DNA from: Streptomyces shenzhenensis
GTDB taxonomy: Bacteria; Actinomycetota; Actinomycetes; Streptomycetales; Streptomycetaceae
Reading direction: 5' to 3'
NCBI RefSeq assembly: GCF_021462265.1
Contig: NZ_JAJONF010000014.1
Coordinates: 148,607 to 212,606 of the forward strand
DNA length: 64,000 bases
Within the stretch, counting starts at the first letter, position 1. Each line of letters begins with the position of its first letter. The notes below the pieces were generated by a model, which worked only from the letters and a program-made list of their open reading frames with translations, was not told the origin of the DNA and did not search any database. A program made the position numbers and the translations under genes. Shown one piece after another: positions 15,849-23,771 of this stretch.

Positions 15849-16694
15849 ATGCGGATCGACGCCCACCACCACGTCTGGGACCTGGACCGGCGGCCCCAGC
15901 CGTGGACCGAAGACCTGCCCGTCCTGAAGCGCTCGTTCCCGTTCGCGGAGCTGGCGCCCCAGCTTCGCGCGACCGGGGTCGCCGGGACCGTGGTGGTGCA
16001 CACTGTCGCCGACCTCGACGAGACCCGCGAACTCATCGCGCTGGCGGATGCCGAACCGCTGGTGGCCGGCGTCGTCGGCTGGTTCGATCTCGAAGCCGGC
16101 GACCTCGACGACGTCCTCACGGCCGCACGCGAACTGCCCGGCGGCCGCCGTCTGGTCGGAGCCCGCCACCAGCTGCAGGTGGAACCCGACAAGGCCTGGC
16201 TCGACCGCCCCGCGGTCCGCCGCGGCCTCGCCACCTTGGGCCGGCACGGTCTGACGTGGGACCTCGTGGTGTCGCCCGAGCAACTGACCGACGTGAGCCG
16301 CACCGTGGCCGCGCTGCCCGAGGTCTCCTTCGTGCTGGACCACGCGGGCAAGCCGCCGATCGCCCGCGGTGATCTCACGGACTGGACCACCGGCCTGGTC
16401 GCCCTGTCCCGCTTCCCGAACGTCGCCGTCAAGCTCTCGGGACTGGTCACCGGGGCTTCCTGGGAGCACTGGCGGGTGAGCGACCTGCGGCCCGTCGCGG
16501 CGGCGGTGCTCGAGCACTTCGGTCCCGCCCGCACGATGTACGGCTCGGACTGGCCCGTCTGTCTGCTGGCAGGCGCGGACTACGCAGCGGTCACCGCGGT
16601 GTTCGACGAGCTCATCTCCCCGCTCGGCGCCGGTGAGCGCGAGCAGGTGTGGGCCGGCACCGCGGCGGCCGTGTACGGATTGGAGATCGCATGA
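15849..16694 (+). CDS. Amidohydrolase family sugar lactonase (L-fucono-1,5-lactonase-like)
   Basis: 281 residues from ATG 15849 (GAGGCG upstream; a GTG at 15834 is an alternative). Metal-dependent hydrolase signatures are at the start (RIDAHHHVWDLDR), in the middle (VLDHAGKPPIARG near residue 166) and near the end (TMYGSDWPVCLLAG near residue 231). The group includes 2-pyrone-4,6-dicarboxylate hydrolase and the lactonases of L-fucose and L-rhamnose breakdown. Next to an aldose dehydrogenase-type reductase and an aldonate dehydratase, lactone opening is the natural role. Confidence 0.8.
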   Translation: MRIDAHHHVWDLDRRPQPWTEDLPVLKRSFPFAELAPQLRATGVAGTVVVHTVADLDETRELIALADAEPLVAGVVGWFDLEAGDLDDVLTAARELPGGRRLVGARHQLQVEPDKAWLDRPAVRRGLATLGRHGLTWDLVVSPEQLTDVSRTVAALPEVSFVLDHAGKPPIARGDLTDWTTGLVALSRFPNVAVKLSGLVTGASWEHWRVSDLRPVAAAVLEHFGPARTMYGSDWPVCLLAGADYAAVTAVFDELISPLGAGEREQVWAGTAAAVYGLEIA

Positions 16695-17644
16695 AGACGC
16701 GGACCATCGGCCGCAGCGGCGTCCAGGTCAGTGACCTCGGATTCGGCGGGGCCTCACTCGGCAACCTCTACCGGGCCACCGGGGAGCGGGAAGCCGCGGA
16801 CGCGGTGGCGGCGGCGTACCGCGCCGGTATCACCTACTTCGACACCGCCCCGCACTACGGCCTGGGCCTGTCCGAGCGGCGCCTGGGCAAGGCGCTCGCC
16901 GGCTTTCCGCGCGACTCGTTCGCCGTCTCCACCAAGGTGGGCCGCGCGCTCGACCCCAACCCCGACCCCATCGGGTCGGACCTGGGATCCGGCGGCTTCG
17001 CCGTGCCCGACGACCTCGTCCGGCGCTGGGACTTCTCGGCGGACGGAGTCCGCCGGAGCATCGAGGAGAGCCTCGGGCGACTGGGCCTGGACCGGCTGGA
17101 CATCGTCTACGTCCACGACCCCGACACCCACGCCGACGAGGCGGTCACCGCGGCGATCCCCGCACTGATCTCGTTGCGCGAACAGGGCGTGATCGGCGCG
17201 GTGGGGATCGGCATGAACCAGGTCGCCGTCCCGCTGCGCGCCGTGCGCGAGACCGGCCTCGACGTCGTGATGCTGGCCAATCGCTGGACACTCCTGGACC
17301 GTTCGGGGCAGGAGCTGCTCGACACGTGCGCCGACCGGGGAGTGTCCGTTGTGGCCGCCGCACCGTTCAACTCCGGCCTGCTCGCACGCCCGCGCCCCCC
17401 GGCCGACGCCATGTACGACTATCAGCCCGCGCCTGAGCGGCTGCTCGCCGAGGTCAACCACCTGGCCGACGTCTGCGAACGATGGGACGTCACCCTCCCC
17501 GACGCCGCCGTGCAGTTCCCGCTGCGGCACCCGGCCGTCGTCTCGGTCGTGGCGGGCCTGCGCAACGCCGCCCAGGTCGCGCAGTTCGTCGCCCGCCGCG
17601 ACGCCGCCGTGCCTCCCGAGGCCTGGGCCGAACTCGAATCGTGA
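16691..17644 (+). CDS. Aldo/keto reductase (L-fucose/D-arabinose dehydrogenase-like)
   Basis: 317 residues; the ATG overlaps the lactonase stop. The AKR tetrad is visible: D and Y in YFDTAPHYG near residue 50, K in STKVGRAL near residue 82, and H in DIVYVHDPD near residue 142. GASLGNLYR and the C-terminal repeat match the AKR group of L-fucose, D-threo-aldose and pyridoxal dehydrogenases. It would oxidise the sugar at C1 to a lactone with NAD(P)+. Placement directly after the lactonase supports that order. Confidence 0.85.
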   Translation: MKTRTIGRSGVQVSDLGFGGASLGNLYRATGEREAADAVAAAYRAGITYFDTAPHYGLGLSERRLGKALAGFPRDSFAVSTKVGRALDPNPDPIGSDLGSGGFAVPDDLVRRWDFSADGVRRSIEESLGRLGLDRLDIVYVHDPDTHADEAVTAAIPALISLREQGVIGAVGIGMNQVAVPLRAVRETGLDVVMLANRWTLLDRSGQELLDTCADRGVSVVAAAPFNSGLLARPRPPADAMYDYQPAPERLLAEVNHLADVCERWDVTLPDAAVQFPLRHPAVVSVVAGLRNAAQVAQFVARRDAAVPPEAWAELES

Positions 17645-17667
17645 ACCGCCGGCAGAAGAGAACCCAC

Positions 17668-18702
17668 ATGCTCAGCGCGTCCTACACAGGAGCCCGCACC
17701 TTCGCTGTCCGCGCGGCGACGCCCGTCCCACCAGGGCCCGGAGAGGTCCAGATCGCGGTCGCCTACACCGGCATCTGCGGTACCGACCTGCACATCTTCC
17801 ACGGCGACATGGACGCCCGGGTCCAGCGGCCCGCGGTGATCGGCCACGAGATGTCCGGCATCGTGGCCGCGCTCGGCGAGGGCGTCACCGACTGGTCCGT
17901 CGGTGATCCCGTCACCGTCATGCCGCTCGACTGGGACGGGACCTGTCCCGCGTGTCTGGCGGGCCACCGCCACATCTGCCAGAACCTGGTCTTCGTCGGC
18001 ATCGACTCACCCGGAGCGCTCCAGAGCCGCTGGAACGTCCGGTCCGACCTGCTCGTACCGCTTCCGGACGGTCTCAGCCTCAAGCACGCCGCACTCGTCG
18101 AACCCGTCGCGGTCGCCGTGCACGACGTACGCCGGTCGCACCTTGCCGCCGGCGACAGGGCGGTGGTGTTCGGGGGCGGCCCCATCGGCGTGCTGATTGC
18201 GGTTGTCGCGCGCCACGCCGACGCGGACGTGCTCCTGGTCGAGCCCGACGCCGGCCGGCGCGGCCTGGTGGCGGCCCTCGGCTTCCGGACGGCCGACCCC
18301 ACCGGTTCGGACCTGACCGAATCGGTCGGCCGGTGGACCGAGGGCGCCGGTGCGGACGTCGTCTTCGAGGTCTCGGGTGCGGCACCGGCCGTACTGGCGG
18401 CGACCGACGTGGCGAAGGTCCGGGGCACGGTCGTCGTGGTGGCGATCCACCCGCGGCCGAAGCCGGTCGACCTCCAGCGCGTCTTCTGGCGTGAGCTGCG
18501 GGTGCTGGGCGCCCGGGTGTACGAGCGGAGCGACTTCGAGCGGGCCGTCGGCCTGCTCGGCAGCGGCGCCGTGCCCGCCGACGCGCTGATCACCCAGGTG
18601 GTGGCGCTGAGCGAGGTCGCCGACGCGTTCACGGCGCTCGAGGGCGGCCGGGCGATGAAGATCCTGGTCGACTGCCGCAGCGACGACGAGGAGACCCGAT
18701 GA
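17668..18702 (+). CDS. Zinc-dependent alcohol/polyol dehydrogenase (MDR family)
   Basis: 344 residues from ATG 17668; a GTG at 17641 overlapping the previous stop is possible. GICGTDLHIFHGD near residue 35 and IGHEMSG near residue 58 carry the catalytic zinc ligands, CPACLAGHRHIC near residue 96 the structural cysteines (three visible), and VFGGGPIGV near residue 168 the NAD(P)-binding glycines. It resembles sorbitol/threonine dehydrogenases that oxidise a secondary hydroxyl next to another. It could oxidise a sugar alcohol or the deoxy-keto acid. It overlaps the next gene by 4 nt. Confidence 0.85.
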   Translation: MLSASYTGARTFAVRAATPVPPGPGEVQIAVAYTGICGTDLHIFHGDMDARVQRPAVIGHEMSGIVAALGEGVTDWSVGDPVTVMPLDWDGTCPACLAGHRHICQNLVFVGIDSPGALQSRWNVRSDLLVPLPDGLSLKHAALVEPVAVAVHDVRRSHLAAGDRAVVFGGGPIGVLIAVVARHADADVLLVEPDAGRRGLVAALGFRTADPTGSDLTESVGRWTEGAGADVVFEVSGAAPAVLAATDVAKVRGTVVVVAIHPRPKPVDLQRVFWRELRVLGARVYERSDFERAVGLLGSGAVPADALITQVVALSEVADAFTALEGGRAMKILVDCRSDDEETR

Positions 18703-19451
18703 GCCTGTTCGACCTCACCGGAAAGCTCGCCGTGGTCACCGGCGCGCGGCGCGGCATCGGATCGGCGATGGCCGTCGCCCTCGCACAGGCGGGCGCGGAT
18801 GTCATCGGCGTGAGCATGAGCCTCGAGGACGCCCCCGAGGTCGGGAGGCTCGTCACGGCCGCCGGCCGCTCCTTCGAGGGCCGCCGCTGTGACCTCGCGG
18901 ACCGTGCCGCAGTCCTCGGCCTGGGCGCCGAACTGGCGGAACGCGCACCCGACATCCTGGTCAACAACGCCGGCACGATCCGGCGGCAGCCCGCGGCCGA
19001 GCACGCCCTCGACCTGTGGGACGAGGTGATCGGCGTCAATCTCTCCTCGCAGTTCGCGCTCACCCAGGCAGTCGCCCGGCCGATGCTGGAGCGCGGATCC
19101 GGCAAGATCGTCTTCACCGCTTCGCTGCTGAGCTTCCAGGGCGGCATCAACGTGCCCGGATACACGGCGTCGAAGTCCGGCATCGCCGGACTGACCAAAG
19201 CCCTGGCCAACGAGTGGGCGCCGCGAGGCGTCAACGTCAACGCGATCGCGCCGGGATACATCGCCACCGACAACACCCGGGCCCTGCGGGACGACCCCGA
19301 GCGCTCGCGTTCCCTCCTGGAGCGCATTCCGGCGGGCCGCTGGGGCCGCGCCTCGGACCTGGCCGGTGCGACGGTGTTCCTGTGCAGCGCCGCGTCGGAC
19401 TACGTCGACGGCGTCGTCCTGCCCGTCGACGGAGGCTGGCTGGGGCGATGA
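18699..19451 (+). CDS. SDR close to 2-dehydro-3-deoxy-D-gluconate 5-dehydrogenase (KduD-like)
   Basis: 250 residues, ATGA start overlap. Classical SDR marks are TGARRGIGSAM near residue 13, NNAGTIRRQPA near residue 88, the serine in FTASLLSFQGG near residue 140 and the YTASK pair near residue 155. The stretch NAIAPGYIATDNTRALRDD and the end VLPVDGGWLGR follow KduD very closely. KduD oxidises a 2-keto-3-deoxy acid, and a homologous SDR oxidises 2-keto-3-deoxy-L-fuconate at C4. The latter step fits this operon because a 2,4-diketo acid hydrolase follows. Confidence 0.85.
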   Translation: MSLFDLTGKLAVVTGARRGIGSAMAVALAQAGADVIGVSMSLEDAPEVGRLVTAAGRSFEGRRCDLADRAAVLGLGAELAERAPDILVNNAGTIRRQPAAEHALDLWDEVIGVNLSSQFALTQAVARPMLERGSGKIVFTASLLSFQGGINVPGYTASKSGIAGLTKALANEWAPRGVNVNAIAPGYIATDNTRALRDDPERSRSLLERIPAGRWGRASDLAGATVFLCSAASDYVDGVVLPVDGGWLGR

Positions 19452-19458
19452 GGCGCCG

Positions 19459-19593
19459 ATGAACCTCCACACCGTCGCGGAACACAAGGTCTTCCCGCCG
19501 ATCGCGGCGCCGGGCGGCGAGTCCGGACACGCCGGGGGGCGGCCGCCCCGCGAGCGGGTGACCGCCCTTCAGAGCCACCGCCGCATCCAGTGA
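19459..19593 (+). CDS. Possible 44-residue ORF, unrecognised
   Basis: An open frame with G/C-rich third positions begins at ATG 19459, 8 bp after the SDR stop, and encodes MNLHTVAEHKVFPPI then a Gly/Pro/Arg-rich tail. No family is recognised and there is no clear ribosome-binding site. It may be a small operon peptide or the start of a lost gene whose remainder was deleted before the FAH gene. Confidence 0.25.
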   Translation: MNLHTVAEHKVFPPIAAPGGESGHAGGRPPRERVTALQSHRRIQ

Positions 19594-19625
19594 CCCGGTA
19601 ACACAGCACCAAACAAGGAGTTCCC

Positions 19626-20477
19626 ATGCGATTCGCCCGTCTGGGCCCCGCCGGCGCGGAGACACCCACCGTCGTGGTCGCCGGCACCCACCTCGATCTT
19701 CGCCCGCTCACCGACGACATCGGCCCGGCCTTCCTCGCCCGCGGTGGCATTGCGAGGGTGGCCGACGCGCTGGCCGCCGGTACCCTCCGGCCGCTTGCGG
19801 GCGCCGGGGACCTGCGCGTGGGCGCCGCGCTCGGACGTCCTGGAAAGATCGTCTGCATCGGTCTCAACTACCGTGACCACGCCGCGGAGACAGGGGCCGG
19901 CATTCCGGCCGAGCCGGTCGTGTTCATGAAGGACCCGTCCACGGTCGTCGGACCGTTCGACACCGTACTGGTGCCGCGCGGCTCCACGAAGACGGACTGG
20001 GAGGTCGAACTCGGTGTCGTCATCGGCACGAAGGCCCGCTATCTGTCCTCCCCGGACGACGCCCTGGCCCATGTGGCCGGCTATGTGCTCTCCCACGACG
20101 TGTCCGAGCGCGAGTTCCAGCTGGAGCGGGGCGGGCAGTGGGACAAGGGCAAGAGCTGTGAGACGTTCAATCCGCTGGGCGGCGAGTTCGTCACCGCGGA
20201 CGAGGTGCCCGATCCCCAGGCCCTTCGCCTCTCGCTCTCGGTCAACGGAGTCAGGCGCCAGGACGGCACTACCGCGGACATGATCTTCTCCGTGGCGCAC
20301 GTGGTCTGGTATCTCAGCCAGTTCATGGTGCTCGAGCCCGGAGACCTGGTCAACACCGGCACCCCGGCCGGCGTGGCGATGGGGCTGCCCGGCCGGCCCT
20401 ACCTGCGCGCCGGGGACATCGTCGAGCTGGCCGTCGGCGGCCTGGGCTCGGCCACCCAGAGCATCGGGCAGGCCTGA
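19626..20477 (+). CDS. Fumarylacetoacetate hydrolase family protein (2,4-diketo-3-deoxy-L-fuconate hydrolase-like)
   Basis: 283 residues, AAGGAG 7 bp before ATG 19626. The FAH core is well kept: IVCIGLNYRDHAAETG near residue 76, metal-binding TDWEVELGVVIG near residue 123, KGKSCETFNPLGGEF near residue 174 and VNTGTPAGVAMG near residue 242. This subgroup hydrolyses C-C bonds in acylpyruvates. In the L-fucose route it splits 2,4-diketo-3-deoxy-L-fuconate to pyruvate and L-lactate, which fits the neighbouring dehydratase and KduD-like SDR. The stop overlaps the next start by one base. Confidence 0.8.
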   Translation: MRFARLGPAGAETPTVVVAGTHLDLRPLTDDIGPAFLARGGIARVADALAAGTLRPLAGAGDLRVGAALGRPGKIVCIGLNYRDHAAETGAGIPAEPVVFMKDPSTVVGPFDTVLVPRGSTKTDWEVELGVVIGTKARYLSSPDDALAHVAGYVLSHDVSEREFQLERGGQWDKGKSCETFNPLGGEFVTADEVPDPQALRLSLSVNGVRRQDGTTADMIFSVAHVVWYLSQFMVLEPGDLVNTGTPAGVAMGLPGRPYLRAGDIVELAVGGLGSATQSIGQA

Positions 20478-21247
20478 TGACGCGCCCACCGGAGTACGAC
20501 GGACTGGTCGCGGCCGTGACCGGCGGCGGCGCCGGCATCGGGCTCGCGATCGCGCTGGAACTCGCCGATCGCGGTGCGCGGGTCGCCGTCCTCGACCTCG
20601 ATGTCCCGCGCCTGCCCAGCGGGCTGTACGGGGTGCGCTGCGACGTCACGGACCGTGACTCCGTCGACGCCGCGATCGCCCGGGTGGTCGCCGAGTGCGG
20701 TGCTCTGGACGTCTTGGTCAACAACGCGGGGATCAGCGCCGTCGGTACGGTCGAGGACCTCACCGACGCCGACTGGCACCGGGTCCTCGACGTCAACGTG
20801 GTCGGTATCGCCCGGGTCTCGGCGGCGGCTCTCCCGCATCTGCGCGGGTCGGCGGCGCCGGCGATCGTGAACCTGTGCTCGATCGGTGCCCTCAACGGTC
20901 TTCCGCAACGCGTCCTCTACAACGCCTCCAAGGGTGCGGTTCTCGCGCTGACCTACGCCATGGCCACGGATCACGTGGGGGAGGGGATCCGGGTCAACTG
21001 CGTCTCGCCCGGAACCGTCCACACGGGCTTCGTGGACGGCATGCTCGCGAAATTCCCGGACCCGGCCAAGGAGAAGGCCGCGCTCGACGCGCGCCAGGCC
21101 ACCGGCCGCATGGTCACGCCGCAGGAGGTCGCGGACGCCGTCGCCTACCTGGCCAGTCCCCGGTCAGGATCGACCACCGGCACCGCCCTGGAGGTCGACG
21201 GCGGCATCACACACCTGCGCCCGCGTTCCGTCCAGCAGACCGGCTGA
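20477..21247 (+). CDS. Short-chain dehydrogenase/reductase (SDR), third in the locus
   Basis: 256 residues, TGATG overlap with the FAH gene. It has VTGGGAGIGLAIA near residue 14, NNAGISAVG near residue 83, LCSIGALNG near residue 134 and the catalytic YNASK near residue 149, with a typical C-terminal GTALEVDGGI. Candidates are 2-keto-3-deoxy-L-fuconate 4-dehydrogenase or an L-fucose dehydrogenase. Sequence alone does not separate it from the KduD-like SDR. It ends the second operon. Confidence 0.8.
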   Translation: MTRPPEYDGLVAAVTGGGAGIGLAIALELADRGARVAVLDLDVPRLPSGLYGVRCDVTDRDSVDAAIARVVAECGALDVLVNNAGISAVGTVEDLTDADWHRVLDVNVVGIARVSAAALPHLRGSAAPAIVNLCSIGALNGLPQRVLYNASKGAVLALTYAMATDHVGEGIRVNCVSPGTVHTGFVDGMLAKFPDPAKEKAALDARQATGRMVTPQEVADAVAYLASPRSGSTTGTALEVDGGITHLRPRSVQQTG

Positions 21248-21343
21248 GGGCCCCGGAGAGGCTCTCAGCCGGCGTCGCCGGGGAGTACGCGGAGGCGGCC
21301 TGGGGCGGGCCGCCGAGAAACGGGACTCCAGAGCCTTGTGTAA

Positions 21344-21361
21344 ACGTCACATGTATGATGT
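21344..21361. promoter_or_regulatory. GntR operator before the sugar ABC transporter, site D
   Basis: ACGTCACATGT at 21344-21354 plus a third half-site ATGT at 21358-21361 give three AYRT half-sites with 7-bp spacing, like site C. It lies 69-86 bp upstream of the solute-binding protein start. An imperfect inverted repeat AACGTCA..TGATGTT spans it. This ties the transporter to the same regulator. Confidence 0.55.
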
Positions 21362-21429
21362 TATCTCCGGCATCAAGGCTCTGGCCTGCGGATAGCCGGA
21401 AACAAGACGATCGACCGAGGGAAGCAACA

Positions 21430-22833
21430 ATGGAGATGGTTCACTCGAATGCTCACGGACGGCGTCCGCGCCGAGCCGGCCGGGTGCGGGGCGCGGCGCT
21501 CACCGCCACCGCTGTCATCGGCGCCCTGACCCTGGCCGCCTGCAGCGGGGGGCAGAGCGTCGGCGGCAACTCGAGCGTCGCCGACAGCGGCAGCAAGTAC
21601 GGGTTCAAAGCCGCGTCGCAGGACAGCAAGGCCCAGGTCACGGTGTGGGTCGACTCGACCCGCGAGCCGATCGCCAAGGCCTACAACAAGGCCCATCCGC
21701 ACGCCCAGGTCAAGATCGTGACCTATGACGGCAACGCCAACGGCTCCAACACGTTCAAGACGAAGACACAGCTCTTCGACCGTGCGGGTTCGGGCTGGCC
21801 CGACGTCGCCTTCACCACCGACAACAACTCGGCCTCGTGGGGCTCCTTCGGCGGCACCGGCGACCTGGCCGCGGTCAACAAGGGTCTGGTCCCGCAGACC
21901 ACCCTGGACAACTTCGCCAAGGGCTCGCTCGACGTCTGCACCGTCAAAGGTGTGACGTACTGCTTCCGCAACGACCTGGCGCAGAACGTGCTCTGGTACA
22001 ACAAGAAGCTCATGGACAAGTTCGGCTACCAGGTCCCGACCACCTGGGAGCAGTACCAGCAGCTCGCCGGCAAGGTCGCGGCCGAGCACCCCGGCTACCT
22101 CGTCGGCACTGCCGGCGACGCCTGGACGCCCGAGATCTACATGTGGGCCGCGCAGTGCCCGGCCAACGACGTCACCGGCGCGAAAACGATCAAGGCCGAC
22201 ACCTCCGACCCGAAGTGCGTCCGGGCCGCGAAGATGCTCGACCGCCTCATCGCCGACAAGACGATGTCCACGCTGTCGCTGTTCGGCTCCGACTTCGTCA
22301 AGAACGAGGCCGACAAGGTGCTCATGCTTCCCGGTCCGTCCTGGTACGGCGGCTCGGTCTTCCAGGGCACGCTGAAGACCCCGGCCGGCCAGATCGCCGC
22401 CGCTTCCCCGCTCAAGTGGGCCGACGACGACCAGACCGTCACCGGTGACGTCGGCGGTGGCGCGTGGTGGATCTCCTCGCACAGCAAGAACCTCAAGGCG
22501 GCCGCCGACTTCGCCACCTGGGTCACCGGCCAGGCCAAGTACGGCTCGGCTCTGGCGCCCACCTACCCTGCCTACGTCCCCGCCGCGCGGACCTGGGCGA
22601 GCGAGACGCAGAAGAGCGGCTACTACGCCGATGACATCGTGGCCCCGTTGAGCCAGGCGGCCGGCCAGGTGTGGTCCGGCTGGGGCTCGGCGCAGTTCAG
22701 CCAGGAGGCCATCTGGGCCAAGGTCGTCCAGGCGGGCATGGCACAGGGCAAGACCGTCGTGTCCCAGCTCCCCGCCTGGCAGACGGAGATCGAGAATCAG
22801 GCCAGGACCTTCGGCTACGAGGTCACGAAGTGA
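21430..22833 (+). CDS. Sugar ABC transporter solute-binding lipoprotein (family 1)
   Basis: 467 residues with a leader of basic residues, a hydrophobic stretch and the lipobox LTLAAC (C38), so it is membrane-anchored outside the cell. VTVWVDSTREPIAKAYNKAHP near residue 75 and the DVAFTTDNN and WTPEIYMWAAQ segments follow the CUT1-type carbohydrate binding proteins. It heads a three-gene transporter operon (binding protein and two permeases) behind a GntR operator and would collect the sugar for the two upstream enzyme operons. Confidence 0.9.
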   Translation: MEMVHSNAHGRRPRRAGRVRGAALTATAVIGALTLAACSGGQSVGGNSSVADSGSKYGFKAASQDSKAQVTVWVDSTREPIAKAYNKAHPHAQVKIVTYDGNANGSNTFKTKTQLFDRAGSGWPDVAFTTDNNSASWGSFGGTGDLAAVNKGLVPQTTLDNFAKGSLDVCTVKGVTYCFRNDLAQNVLWYNKKLMDKFGYQVPTTWEQYQQLAGKVAAEHPGYLVGTAGDAWTPEIYMWAAQCPANDVTGAKTIKADTSDPKCVRAAKMLDRLIADKTMSTLSLFGSDFVKNEADKVLMLPGPSWYGGSVFQGTLKTPAGQIAAASPLKWADDDQTVTGDVGGGAWWISSHSKNLKAAADFATWVTGQAKYGSALAPTYPAYVPAARTWASETQKSGYYADDIVAPLSQAAGQVWSGWGSAQFSQEAIWAKVVQAGMAQGKTVVSQLPAWQTEIENQARTFGYEVTK

Positions 22834-22865
22834 CCGTCCTTTCCACGGGAAGAGCGAAACCAGCC

Positions 22866-23762
22866 ATGACCGCGACTGCCGGAAACCGGACCCGTGCCGG
22901 TTTCCGGCAGGTCCGGGCCGGACACCTCTTCGTCCTGCCCTACGTCGTCCTGCTCGCGCTCTTCGGCGTCGTCCCGGTCTGCTACTCGGTCTACCTGGCG
23001 TTCACCGACGCCGGCGGAGGGTTCGCCGGCTTCTCGAACTTCACCCGCACCGCCACCGACTACCGCTTCCTGCCGGCCCTCGGACATGTGGCGGTCTACC
23101 TCGTCATCTGGCTGGCCATGCTCAGCGTGCTGGTCGTCTCGCTGACCCTCGTCGTGCACCAGCTGGCATCCCGCCGGACCAAGGCCGTGATCCGCCTGGC
23201 CTACTACATTCCCGGCGCGCTCGCCGGAGCCTCCAGCGTGCTGCTGTGGCTCTTCGTGCTCGACCCCACCGTGAGCCCGGTCGCCCCCCTGCTGAAGGCG
23301 ATGGGCAGCGACCACTTCACCGACGTCATCACACCGGGCCACCTGCCGGTGATCTTCGCGATCATCGCCTTCTGGACCGGCGCGGGCGGATGGATCCTCG
23401 TGCTCTACGGCGCGCTGAACACCATTCCCGCCGACGTGATCGTCGCCGCCAAGATGGACGGAGCGGGCCGGATCCGCACGGCCCTGTCGATCCAGCTGCC
23501 GATGATCCGCAAGTCGATCACGTACATGCTGATCCTGGCGTTCGCGGCCGGCACCCAGCTCTTCGTCGAACCCCAGCTGATCTCCCAGGCCAGCTTCGGT
23601 GTCGTGCCCAACGACTACAGCGTGAACCAGCTCGCCTACCAGTTCGCCTTCACCCAGAACGACTTCAACGGCTCGGCAGCGATCGCACTCGACCTCCTGG
23701 TCATCGCGCTGGTCAGCACCAGCCTCTTCGTGACGCGCGGACGACTCTTCGACACCGACTAG
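22866..23762 (+). CDS. Sugar ABC transporter permease 1
   Basis: 298 residues from ATG 22866; a GTG at 22830 overlapping the previous stop is an in-frame alternative. It has about six membrane helices, beginning HLFVLPYVVLLALFGVVPV, and the EAA-type coupling loop VAAKMDGAGRIRTALSIQLP near residue 197. This is the MalF-like half of a CUT1 importer. No ATPase gene is in the operon, so an MsiK-type shared ATPase encoded elsewhere is expected. Confidence 0.88.
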   Translation: MTATAGNRTRAGFRQVRAGHLFVLPYVVLLALFGVVPVCYSVYLAFTDAGGGFAGFSNFTRTATDYRFLPALGHVAVYLVIWLAMLSVLVVSLTLVVHQLASRRTKAVIRLAYYIPGALAGASSVLLWLFVLDPTVSPVAPLLKAMGSDHFTDVITPGHLPVIFAIIAFWTGAGGWILVLYGALNTIPADVIVAAKMDGAGRIRTALSIQLPMIRKSITYMLILAFAAGTQLFVEPQLISQASFGVVPNDYSVNQLAYQFAFTQNDFNGSAAIALDLLVIALVSTSLFVTRGRLFDTD

Positions 23763-23771
23763 GAAACCAGC

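Noticed and set aside
20695..21429. Upstream extension of the sugar-binding protein frame
   Set aside because: The frame is open through the SDR gene by chance. The ribosome-binding site, lipoprotein leader and operator place the true start at 21430.
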